Of a stretch of DNA of 8,515 nucleotides, positions 1 to 6,594 are shown in pieces. Under the pieces are notes generated by a model that ran no database searches, was not told where the DNA came from, and was given only the letters and a program-made list of their open reading frames with translations. The stretch's first letter is position 1. Every line of letters begins with the position of its first letter. This DNA is from Acidobacteriota bacterium (GTDB lineage Bacteria; Acidobacteriota; Terriglobia; UBA7540), in assembly GCA_021780055.1 (NCBI GenBank), contig JAJXZM010000553.1, positions 1 to 8,515 on the forward strand, given 5' to 3'. The position numbers and the translations under genes were made by a program.

Positions 1-118
1 TCGCGGCTATGAAACGAGCCTCGTCTGGAATAACACCGCCAGCGCAACTAGGCTGCGAGTCTGGATTGTTAGCACGTTTGGGTCGAAGCACTTGCAGGTC
101 AACACCACTGGCGTCGAC

Positions 119-742
119 CTAGCCAAGCCTGACGCTGAACGGGCGCGAGAACAGGCCGGGCTGTATTTTGGCGATCGCCAGAGGCGCGGCGGCGTACTGC
201 CGCTCGGCCTCGGCCTTGGCGCTGACTCGCTTCTGGTAGTTGATGAACTCGGCCCGGCTTCTCTGGCAGAGATCGAGATACTCGTCGCGCTTTTCCTCAT
301 AGTCGCGTAACGCGTCCCGGCGCGAGGACGACACGAACTCCACGACGATCGCAGGGGCATCGTGCTGCGTGTCCGGCAGACGCCCGAGACCAGCCCATAT
401 GGCGCGATCGCAGCGGCGGCGATTCGGAGTGCCGGGGACGTATCGTTCCGGCATGGTCTTGTCGAGCGCCTGCTCACCGGGGCTCGTTGCTTGATAGGTC
501 CGCAGGAGGTGGCCCAGTTCATCGTTGGGATCGGCTTCGGCGTCGCCTACCGGAGGAGACACGATCAACACTCCACGAATGATCTCGTATTTGTAGCGAT
601 CATCGAATCGTTCTTCCGGCAGTGCGTCGAACTCCTCCGCTGTCATGCGGATGCCGGCCGAGCGCGGACCGATCCGCCGCGGGCGGAACTTCGCCACGCC
701 CTCCGTGCGACGAACTGGTCGTGTCTCGGTCTCGACGGTCAT
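119..742 (-). CDS. Uma2-family (DUF820) protein with a GrpE-like C-terminal tail (chimeric)
   Basis: The 207-residue product starts at ATG 742, with a purine-rich GAGGGGG about 7 bases upstream. Residues 32-158 read as a Uma2/DUF820 domain, a PD-(D/E)xK nuclease-like fold of uncertain cellular role. Visible elements are MTAEEFDALPEERFDDRY, a central DRAIW (D112), the strand AIVVEFVS with E135, and YEEKRDEYL. In this family the last stretch normally continues as a glycine-valine-x-glutamate-tyrosine-tryptophan type strand and a C-terminal beta region. Here that part is absent. Residues about 152-188 instead resemble the N-terminal coiled coil of GrpE (RSRAEFINYQKR, then RQYAAAPLA). The final ~19 residues match nothing I recognise. 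DEYLDL at the join would fit either family. It lies 20 bases downstream of another Uma2 remnant. The Uma2 call is fairly firm. The GrpE call rests on remembered family patterns. The chimera is probably non-functional or altered. Confidence 0.72.
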   Translation of the reverse strand: MTVETETRPVRRTEGVAKFRPRRIGPRSAGIRMTAEEFDALPEERFDDRYKYEIIRGVLIVSPPVGDAEADPNDELGHLLRTYQATSPGEQALDKTMPERYVPGTPNRRRCDRAIWAGLGRLPDTQHDAPAIVVEFVSSSRRDALRDYEEKRDEYLDLCQRSRAEFINYQKRVSAKAEAERQYAAAPLAIAKIQPGLFSRPFSVRLG

Positions 743-762
743 GATCCGCCCCCTCTTCTCCC

Positions 763-1215
763 TCAGTCGTCGATGATCCCCTTTAGATCGAGCACAAATC
801 CGGGCAAGACGTCTTCTCCAGAGAGCGTCGCGGGCCGGTCCAGCACTTCAACAGTTTCACCAGGACGGTAGACTTCCACGACTTGATTGATCGGGTCGAT
901 CAGCCAGGCCAGGCGAACGCCTTGATCGATGTACTCTCGCATTCTCCTCCGCAGATCGGGAACCGAATCCGAAGGAGAGCGGACTTCCGTAACGAAGTCC
1001 GGCGCGAGGTGCGAGAATCGGGCACGATCGTCCAGTGACAACGACAACCAACGATCGCGACTGATCCACGAGGCGTCAGGACCGCGGATCGCCGAGTTCG
1101 GCAACGTGAAACCGGCGGAGGGACCGAAGACCACTCCCAAACCGCTCGTCCTGTTCCAGTTCCAGAGCTGAGCCGTAGCACTGGTGTTCCTGCGATCCGA
1201 ATCCGCGCCCCGAAA
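763..1215 (-). pseudogene. 5'-truncated Uma2-family (DUF820) gene remnant
   Basis: About 150 residues of a Uma2 domain run from roughly GADSDRRN to the TGA at 765-763. Family signatures are AQLWNWNR, LGVVFGPSAGFTLPN, IRGPDASWISRDRW, LAPDFVTEVRSPSDS (the PD...E core of the nuclease-like fold), MREYIDQGVRLAWLIDP, VVEVYRPG and LSGEDVLPGFVLDL. These come in the expected order and reach a normal C-terminus. The family's first ~40-50 residues are missing. The reading frame stays open upstream to an ATG at 1404, but that stretch is an out-of-frame reading of the htrA-like leader and is not Uma2-like. The gene therefore lost its own start when joined to the htrA fragment. It differs in subtype from the Uma2 gene at 119-742, so this is probably not a recent tandem duplication. 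The domain call is strong; the exact left limit is uncertain by about 20 bases. Confidence 0.8.
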
Positions 1216-1456
1216 TGCGCACAGTCGTTTCCGTGGTGATGTTGACGACGGCTGGTTCGATTTGCTGGGCAACGCGCGCGAAGCTGTTTGACAATTCGAC
1301 TGGCGAGGGATCGGCCAGTGGCTGGGGTTCGGCGGAGGCGTCTGCCGGGCGCGCGGCGTGGGCACCGTGGGAAATAAGCGCGCCAATGGCAATCCCGAAT
1401 CCAAGGGCGAAAAAAACCGCCAGGACGGTTACGTACCGGCGCACACCGCTTTGCAT
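1205..1456 (-). pseudogene. 5' fragment of a DegP/HtrA-type periplasmic serine protease gene
   Basis: The start is ATG 1456-1454, preceded by GAGGGA with 5-base spacing. The first ~80 residues fit the N-terminus of an HtrA/Do protease: RRYVTVLAVFFALGFGIAIG, a single membrane anchor or signal segment at about residues 6-26, a low-complexity linker, then SNSFARVAQQIEPAVVNITT, which resembles the first strand of the protease domain. HtrA proteins degrade or refold misfolded envelope proteins. After about VRISGRGFG the homology stops. The catalytic His, Asp and Ser regions and the PDZ domains are absent, and this frame runs only to a stop at 1076 through DNA that codes for Uma2 in another frame. 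The result is a truncated htrA fused out of frame to a Uma2 remnant. The call rests on the leader and the IEPAVVNI segment only, so the family is likely but not certain. Confidence 0.65.
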
Positions 1457-1512
1457 CTTAATCCCTCGCGCCCGCTCGCAACAGCTTAGACACATTGTTG
1501 GGGCTGCATGAG

Positions 1513-1518
1513 ATTATA
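1513..1518 (-). promoter_or_regulatory. candidate -10 box upstream of the htrA-like fragment
   Basis: A perfect TATAAT reads on the minus strand 57 bases before the ATG at 1456. No good -35 hexamer lies at the usual distance. Apart from this box, the 225-base gap 1457-1681 shows only a weak 5-bp hairpin (GGAGG/CCTCC) near 1600 that lacks a T-tract. Confidence 0.35.
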
Positions 1519-1681
1519 CACCTGAATGCAACGGGGACGTTATGGCCCGCCGAGATAGACGAAACTCATCTCCTGTTTTGTATCAGGCTGATTCCCAGTG
1601 GAGGACAAACCCTCCCGACCAAGCAGCCGTTCACGGGGTCAATGCGCAACTTCTTCGCGACAACTGCAGACCCGCCGTGCC

Positions 1682-2254
1682 TTACCAGACAAACGGAACC
1701 AGTCCCTTAACCTTCCGCCTGTAATCCGCGTATTCGGCGCCGAACTGTTCCGTCATAAACTGCTCCTCTCTGAGCGATTTCAGCCTGAGGGCAAGAACTG
1801 CCAGAGCGAATCCCAGCAACCAACGCGTCTCGCCGAAGACGATTGAAGTTCCCAGCAGTGCCAGCAGCGCGCCGGTGTAGATAGGATGGCGCACCAAGGC
1901 GTAGGGGCCTTTCTGGATGAGTTCGTGGTCTTTCTTGATCGTGACAGTTCCGCTCCAGTTACGGCCGAGATGGACACGGGCCCAGATGGCAAAAGCAAAC
2001 CCCGCAATGGTCAGGCCAAGCCCGAGCAAGGCGTAAGAAAGGGTCTCTGGAACAAAGGGTCTGGAAAGGAATTCTGAACCCACCTTATGGTATGTCATTA
2101 AGAGGGCTGCTGCGATGGCCACAGATAGGTAGCTCAGACGAGATGCAGCCGACTCTCTGCGCACCGTCCGCTTCTGAACGAATGCTGCGCTGAACCACAG
2201 CACCAGAAAACCCATCCATAGAAGTCCGACCCATTTATGGATTTCTGCTTGCAC
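1682..2254 (-). CDS. isoprenylcysteine carboxyl methyltransferase (ICMT)-family membrane protein
   Basis: This 190-residue integral membrane protein uses GTG 2254-2252 as start, with AAGGGAG about 6 bases upstream. Hydrophobic segments lie near residues 7-26, 40-56, 73-93, 126-142 and 145-158. The ICMT/PEMT-type signature is clear: LGRNWSG (96-102), then GPYALVRHPIYTG (116-128), and a C-terminal REEQFMTEQFGAEYADYRRKV (162-182). In eukaryotic and archaeal ICMTs the corresponding C-terminal half binds S-adenosylmethionine. Bacterial members are mostly uncharacterised and are thought to methylate lipids or small hydrophobic substrates, so no substrate can be named. The length is normal and no lesion is visible. 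It appears monocistronic: it has its own promoter in the divergent region shared with argS, and 225 bases separate its stop from the next minus-strand start. The family is confident; the function is not. Confidence 0.88.
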   Translation of the reverse strand: MQAEIHKWVGLLWMGFLVLWFSAAFVQKRTVRRESAASRLSYLSVAIAAALLMTYHKVGSEFLSRPFVPETLSYALLGLGLTIAGFAFAIWARVHLGRNWSGTVTIKKDHELIQKGPYALVRHPIYTGALLALLGTSIVFGETRWLLGFALAVLALRLKSLREEQFMTEQFGAEYADYRRKVKGLVPFVW

Positions 2255-2287
2255 GTCTGCTCCCTTGCCTGACCTGGATCAATGTTG

Positions 2288-2316
2288 AATTTAGGCGAAT
2301 CTTATGCGTTGGTCAA
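2288..2316 (-). promoter_or_regulatory. sigma-70-type promoter for the ICMT-family gene
   Basis: On the minus strand TTGACC (2316-2311) is followed by exactly 17 bases and then TAAATT (2293-2288). The -10 box lies 33 bases before the GTG start at 2254. Both hexamers are close to the sigma-70 consensus. Confidence 0.6.
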
Positions 2317-2335
2317 CGAGGACATTGAAGGCATT

Positions 2336-2344
2336 TGGTATAAT
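2336..2344 (+). promoter_or_regulatory. extended -10 promoter for argS
   Basis: TGGTATAAT carries a perfect -10 hexamer (2339-2344) with the extended TGn element just before it. This usually compensates for a poor -35 box, and no good -35 is seen here. Transcription would begin near 2351, giving a leader of about 85 bases to the TTG at 2436. Confidence 0.6.
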
Positions 2345-2386
2345 CTCCAGCTTAAGCATCAGGCAGGACCATTGACAGTGGGTGAG

Positions 2387-2411
2387 CGGGGACAAGTGGA
2401 CACCGTCCCCG
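2387..2411 (+). repeat. REP-like palindrome in the argS leader
   Basis: CGGGGAC (2387-2393) pairs perfectly with GTCCCCG (2405-2411) around an 11-base loop. A G-U pair (2386/2412) can extend the stem. A shorter alternative hairpin, GGAC/GTCC with a 3-base loop (2398-2408), competes within it. The core, GGGGACAAGTGGACACCGTC and onward, resembles palindromes I remember as scattered between genes in several bacterial groups, but I see no second copy here. It lies between the probable transcription start and the argS start codon. Confidence 0.5.
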
Positions 2412-2435
2412 TCCTTCCCGGTTAGGAAAATCAAC

Positions 2436-4421
2436 TTGTATTTGGAAATTCAAAGCAGGATTCGGCAGAAGTATCGGGAAACAGTCAAGAGTGTTTTTAA
2501 CCTGGAAGTTGGCGACCCAGCGTTTGATTTTCCGCCGCGGCCGGAACTGGGCGATCTTTCGATTGCTGCCAGCTTTGAACTGGCAAAAAAGCTGCGCCAG
2601 CCGCCACGAAAGATTGCCGAACAACTGTCCGGACTGCTGATTCCGATCGAAGGCGTGGAGCGCGTCAGTGTTGCCGGCGCGGGCTATCTGAATTTCCACC
2701 TGGACCGTGCAGTGCTCGCGGCGGCGCTGTTTCAGTTGCGGACCTTCCCCGGCCTCGCTGAAGGCGTTCACCCGGGCAAAGTTCTTGTCGAGCATACCAG
2801 CATCAACCCCAATAAAGCGGCGCACATTGGGCATCTGCGCAACTCCGTGCTGGGCGATACCTTTGTGCGCCTGTTGAGTTTCCGCGGGCACAACGTTGAG
2901 ACCCAGAACTACATTGACAACACCGGCGTGCAAGTTGCGGATGTCGTGGTCGGTTTCCAACACATAGAGAAGAAGGCTGTGGCGGAAGTCCGTGCCCTGA
3001 TTGAAAACAAGGACGTCCGTTTTGATTACTACTGCTGGGATCTCTACGCGCGCGTTTCCAACTTCTACGCCGAAAGCGGCGACAAAGAACTCCGTGCCGC
3101 GACGCTTAAGGCTATCGAAGAAGACGAGGGCGAGGCGGCCGAAATGGCCCGCTTGATCTCGACCGCCATCGTCAAACTGCACCTCGAAACCATGCAGCGC
3201 ATCAACGTACGCTACGACGTGCTGGTGGAGGAAAGCGAGATTCTGCGTCTCGATTTCTGGAAGAGCGCGTTCGAGCGAATGAAGGAAATTGGCGCGATCC
3301 GCTTTGAAACGGCTGGAAAAAACTCGGGCTGCTGGGTGATGGACCTCGGAGATTCCGAAGGGGAAAACGCCGAGGAAGAATCGGCCGACGATGTCAAGAT
3401 CATTGTGCGTTCGAACGGGACCGTGACGTATGTGGGCAAGGACATTGCCTATCACATGTGGAAGTTTGGCCTCCTGGGGAAAGACTTTTCCTATGCGCCG
3501 TTCTATCGCTACGCCGACGGCAAAACAGTCTGGCACACCGGCAAGGAAGCGCAACCCGGCGCTCCGGAATTCGGCCATGCGTCGGAAGCCTATGCGGTAA
3601 TCGATTCCCGCCAGGCATATCTTCAGAACATTGTCGCCGCAGCCTTCCGCGCTCTCGGATTTCACGATCAAGCCGAACATCTGCACCACTTTGCTTATGA
3701 AGTTGTCGGCCTGTCGCCGGCCTGCGCGCAGGAGATGGGCTACGAGCTTCGCCCGGAAGATTTGGAGCGCAGCTACGTTGAAGTCTCCGGTCGCAAGGGC
3801 CTGGGACTGAAAGCCGATGACCTGATCGATATGCTGGTCGCCAAAGCTGCGGAAGAAGTACGCGCGCGCGAAATGACTCCAGACATTGCCGAGCAGGCAG
3901 CCTACGGACGCATGATTGCCGTGAGCGCGCTGCGCTACTTCCTGCTCAAATTCTCCTGCCATGTGATTATCACTTTTGACTTCAAAGAGGCGCTGGCGTT
4001 CGAAGGTGAAACAGGCCCGTACCTGCAATACACCATCGTCCGCGCGCGCAACATCTTCCGCAAGTACGTGGCTGATCATGAAGGCTTCGCACTCGAGTCG
4101 CTTACAGAGAAGGTGGAGCAATCCGAATTGAGCAGGTTTTTCGCAGGTGATGATGTAACTGCGTTCTGGGAGTTGGCTGTGCTTACGGCTCAGTTGGAGA
4201 TGGTGGCTGACCAGGCCATTTCAACTACCGAACCTGCCGCTGTTGCCAAGTACGCTTTCCGCTTAGCGCAGGCTTTCAACAACTTCTACCACCGGTTCCA
4301 CATCCTGCACGAGCCGGATTCGGCCCGCCAGAATTTCCTTCTATACCTTGTCCATATTGTAGAGCGGACACTAACCCAGACGCTCGGCCTGATGGGCATC
4401 GAGGTTCCAGAGCGGATGTAG
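2436..4421 (+). CDS. argS: arginyl-tRNA synthetase (ArgRS)
   Basis: This class Ia synthetase charges tRNA-Arg with arginine in the cytoplasm. Using TTG 2436 it has 661 residues. The order is: N-terminal tRNA-binding domain with FPPRPELGDLS; catalytic core with INPNKAAHIGHLRNS, including the HIGH signature at about 130-133; YIDNTGVQVADV; the KMSKS-equivalent loop VSGRKGLGLKADDL near 450-463; and FEGETGPYLQYTIVRARNI leading into the C-terminal DALR anticodon-binding helices (FRLAQAFNNFYHRFHIL). The frame is also open from GTG 2382, but that would translate the upstream palindrome. TTG gives an N-terminus of the usual MYLEIQ type, with AGGA 8 bases upstream, so I prefer it. The gene is intact, monocistronic and convergent with the methyltransferase gene. 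Identity is certain; only the start is open. Confidence 0.96.
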   Translation: MYLEIQSRIRQKYRETVKSVFNLEVGDPAFDFPPRPELGDLSIAASFELAKKLRQPPRKIAEQLSGLLIPIEGVERVSVAGAGYLNFHLDRAVLAAALFQLRTFPGLAEGVHPGKVLVEHTSINPNKAAHIGHLRNSVLGDTFVRLLSFRGHNVETQNYIDNTGVQVADVVVGFQHIEKKAVAEVRALIENKDVRFDYYCWDLYARVSNFYAESGDKELRAATLKAIEEDEGEAAEMARLISTAIVKLHLETMQRINVRYDVLVEESEILRLDFWKSAFERMKEIGAIRFETAGKNSGCWVMDLGDSEGENAEEESADDVKIIVRSNGTVTYVGKDIAYHMWKFGLLGKDFSYAPFYRYADGKTVWHTGKEAQPGAPEFGHASEAYAVIDSRQAYLQNIVAAAFRALGFHDQAEHLHHFAYEVVGLSPACAQEMGYELRPEDLERSYVEVSGRKGLGLKADDLIDMLVAKAAEEVRAREMTPDIAEQAAYGRMIAVSALRYFLLKFSCHVIITFDFKEALAFEGETGPYLQYTIVRARNIFRKYVADHEGFALESLTEKVEQSELSRFFAGDDVTAFWELAVLTAQLEMVADQAISTTEPAAVAKYAFRLAQAFNNFYHRFHILHEPDSARQNFLLYLVHIVERTLTQTLGLMGIEVPERM

Positions 4422-4474
4422 CTATATTATGGTGTATCAACATGTTACGGCTGATTTGGACGGCGCAAAAACGC

Positions 4475-4505
4475 CTGAACAGATCGTCTCCCGCTGGTTG
4501 TTCAG
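4475..4505. terminator. inverted repeat between convergent 3' ends (possible terminator)
   Basis: CTGAACA (4475-4481) and TGTTCAG (4499-4505) are perfect complements separated by 17 bases. The repeat overlaps the stop codon of the minus-strand methyltransferase gene and sits about 55 bases past the argS stop. A smaller GGCG/CGCC hairpin with an A-rich loop lies just to its left (4461-4474). Neither has a clear T-tract, so the terminator role is only suggested by position. Confidence 0.25.
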
Positions 4506-5101
4506 TCCGCAAGGATTGAATAATGATAGGGAAACAATTTTTCGCTCCGTACGGTGAACCCCATCTGCTCCAATCTTTGACGGCCTCCGGCGGGTGAGTA
4601 GAGATGATCTGCGGGCGGCCCGCCCGGGCGCTCGGCATCTGCGTTCCAGTCAATGAAGAGCGCCACTCCATTATCTTTCAGCAAGGACTTCAGGCTTCGC
4701 AACGCCTCGTCGCCCAGTTCGTGCAGAACGTTCAGCGCCAGCACGCGGTCAATCTTTCCTTTGTAAGCGGCGATATCGGACGGAAGCGCGGGCTTCAGAT
4801 TTGCAAGTTCCGCTGCGGCCTGTTTGGCCCGCATCAGCCCGAGCATTTCCGGCTGCTCATCGAACGCAATCACCTCAACATCGGGACGCAGCCTGGCGAT
4901 TTCGATCGCATAGGTTCCGGTGCCGGTTCCGAAATCGAGCAGCGTGCCGCCCGCCGGAATATCCAGCAGCTCTGCCACTTCCTTTGGCGGCAGATATTCA
5001 AACCGCGCGGGATCATCCAGCCGCGCGGCGCGCTCGGGATTGAAGCGTTCCGGCTGGCGCGCGCCATGGCGGTCATCCTGTTCGTGCGAATGTGGACTCA
5101 C
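4502..5101 (-). CDS. class I SAM-dependent methyltransferase (UbiE/Methyltransf_11-like)
   Basis: This is a 199-residue soluble protein. I chose GTG 5101-5099 because AAGGAG sits exactly 6 bases before it. An ATG at 5122 would add seven residues but lacks a ribosome-binding site. After a His/Asp-rich start (PHSHEQDDRHG) comes FNPERAARLDDPARFEYLPP, a pattern I associate with this small-methyltransferase group. The Rossmann motif I, LLDFGTGTGTY (54-64), follows. The acidic residue that would contact the SAM ribose is D81 in VIAFDEQPEML. DRVLALNVLHEL (118-129) and VALFIDWN (147-153) fit the later strands. The substrate cannot be read from the sequence. The gene lies 80 bases after the trkA-like gene on the same strand, so cotranscription is likely. 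The frame is open upstream to 5596 only as an off-frame reading of the trkA-like gene. Confidence 0.88.
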   Translation of the reverse strand: MSPHSHEQDDRHGARQPERFNPERAARLDDPARFEYLPPKEVAELLDIPAGGTLLDFGTGTGTYAIEIARLRPDVEVIAFDEQPEMLGLMRAKQAAAELANLKPALPSDIAAYKGKIDRVLALNVLHELGDEALRSLKSLLKDNGVALFIDWNADAERPGGPPADHLYSPAGGRQRLEQMGFTVRSEKLFPYHYSILAD

Positions 5102-5181
5102 TTTTTTCTCCTTGCGATGCATTTGAAAATTGGATTTCTTAGGCAGGCAGTTCGTGACGCGCCATTTTTCAACGCGGGCCG

Positions 5182-6336
5182 TCAGCTTTTCAGCAGCAGC
5201 TCTCGAACGGCTGCTTCCTGCGCCTGCGGTGCGAAGCTCAAAAGCGTATCGCCCGTCTGAAAGACGGTTGAATCCGTTGGCGTTAGCGCTTCCCCGCCGC
5301 GAACGATGCTGATGATTTTGCAGCCGGGCGGCAGCAGCAGCGACTTCGCTTTTTTGCCCGCCAGCTTTGAGCGCTCGGTCACGCGGAATTCCAGAACGCC
5401 TCCGGGGCACGAGGCCAGGTTGGCCACGCTGAACACGGTAGCCTGCGGCACCAGGTTGCGGACCACGTTGAACATGGTGGCCGTGGCGCTTACCGTGATA
5501 TCCACGCCGAGCCGCCGCATCACCGGCTCGTTCTTTGGGTTCTTGACGCGCGCGATGGTCTTGGGAACGCCAAATCGGAACTTGGCCATCTGGCAACTGA
5601 TCAGGTTATCGTCGTCGTGGTTGGTTACTGAGCACAGGATGTCGGCCCGCGCGGCCCCGGCATGTTCCAGCACTTCAACCGAAGAACCCTCGCCCAGCAC
5701 CACCGGGCAATCAATCTGCTGCGAGATCATGTTGTAGGTGTTGCGGTTTCTTTCAATGATGGTGACTTCGTGGCCGCTCTTCATCAGCGAGCGCGCCAGG
5801 TAGTAGCCCACCAGTCCTCCGCCCACCACCAGCACGTAGAAAGATCCGTCGTGCGCTTCCAGCGCGCGTTGGCCTACCCTTGGCGCCGTCGCCGGCACCG
5901 GGCGCAGCGCCCGTGCCGAGGCAAAGGACTTGATCGCGGCGCCCGTCAGCCCCGCGGTCAGCAGGTCCGCGCCGGCCGCCGTAATGGCCAGCGTCTCAAT
6001 GCCCGCCTCGTGGAAATACGATTCGCGGTCGGGGTCGTAAACAATGGCGACCACGCGAGGCACATTAAAGATCACACGCGCCATCTGGGCCAGCATCAGG
6101 TTGGTGTTTTCATCCCGGGTCAGGGCCAGCATGATGTCCGCGCTTTCGGCGCCGGCGTCGCGCAGCAGGTCTTCATCAATGGCGTTGCCGTAAAGGAACT
6201 GGACGCCCTCGGGCGGCGCGCCGCGCTCCAGCACCGAACGCTCCTTGTCGATCACCACCACCTGATGCGCTTGCTTGTCCACTTTCTTGATGAACTGCGA
6301 ACCCACCCGCCCGTAACCAATCACAATGATCTTCAT
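5182..6336 (-). CDS. trkA: TrkA-type potassium uptake regulatory protein (RCK domains)
   Basis: The 384-residue cytoplasmic protein would gate a Trk/Ktr-type potassium transporter through nucleotide binding. Residues 1-~135 form the first RCK_N Rossmann domain: IIVIGYGRVG (3-12), acidic D30 ending strand 2, then NAIDEDLLRDAG. A second RCK_N spans about 166-290: VLVVGGGLVG (168-177), E195, GEGSSVEVLEHAG, NHDDDNLISCQMA. One RCK_C domain follows (about 300-384, ending TGDTLLSFAP). E. coli-type TrkA is about 458 residues with an RCK_C after each RCK_N. Here the middle one is replaced by a ~30-residue linker. ATG 6336 fits the family start exactly, although its only SD-like GGAG is 12 bases away. 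A TATAAA at 6413-6408 on the minus strand could be its -10 box, without a good -35. No membrane partner is present in the window. The methyltransferase gene follows at 80 bases. Confidence 0.92.
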   Translation of the reverse strand: MKIIVIGYGRVGSQFIKKVDKQAHQVVVIDKERSVLERGAPPEGVQFLYGNAIDEDLLRDAGAESADIMLALTRDENTNLMLAQMARVIFNVPRVVAIVYDPDRESYFHEAGIETLAITAAGADLLTAGLTGAAIKSFASARALRPVPATAPRVGQRALEAHDGSFYVLVVGGGLVGYYLARSLMKSGHEVTIIERNRNTYNMISQQIDCPVVLGEGSSVEVLEHAGAARADILCSVTNHDDDNLISCQMAKFRFGVPKTIARVKNPKNEPVMRRLGVDITVSATATMFNVVRNLVPQATVFSVANLASCPGGVLEFRVTERSKLAGKKAKSLLLPPGCKIISIVRGGEALTPTDSTVFQTGDTLLSFAPQAQEAAVRELLLKS

Positions 6337-6459
6337 GTTGAAATGGCTGCTCCGTCACAGAATTCGAAAGCGAGAATGTGCTTGAAGCTAATCTGGACCA
6401 AGAAGAATTTATATTACTTTACCCGACATTTTGCCGAGTGGTTATTTTTGCTCATGGAT

Positions 6460-6594
6460 GGCCCCCCCGGTTTGAGGGCCTGCAAGATCTTTTCAGCAGG
6501 GCTGGCCTTCAGCCCGGCTGGCGCCCCAACCTATCTGGGGGCAATCGTCTGGCAAATTCCTGTAGCGGCGGCTTCACGGCGCCACCTTGCCGCT
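6460..6594. repeat. cluster of short intergenic hairpins (repeat-element-like)
   Basis: Four inverted repeats lie end to end: GGCCC/GGGCC (6460-6464 with 6476-6480); GGGCTG/CAGCCC with a 5-base loop (6499-6504 with 6510-6515); GCCCC/GGGGC (6523-6527 with 6538-6542); and AGCGGC/GCCGCT (6564-6569 with 6589-6594), the last with a small inner stem. The last motif, of the TGTAGCGGCGGCTT type, looks like dispersed intergenic repeats I recall from acidobacterial genomes. None has a T-tract. No convincing coding frame covers the area. Confidence 0.45.

Noticed and set aside
1216..1404. Upstream part of the Uma2 frame, starting at ATG 1404
   Set aside because: The residues are Pro/Ser/Arg-rich off-frame readings of the htrA-like leader. 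No Uma2 homology appears before about 1215.
2352..4121. A 589-codon open frame on the minus strand opposite argS
   Set aside because: It is fully antisense to a gene with unmistakable ArgRS motifs, shows no family resemblance itself, and follows from the codon bias of argS.
5102..5596. N-terminal extension of the methyltransferase frame back to 5596
   Set aside because: This part is an off-frame reading of the trkA-like C-terminus (Arg/Gly/Ala-rich, no domain). GTG 5101 with AAGGAG at 6 bases is the better start.
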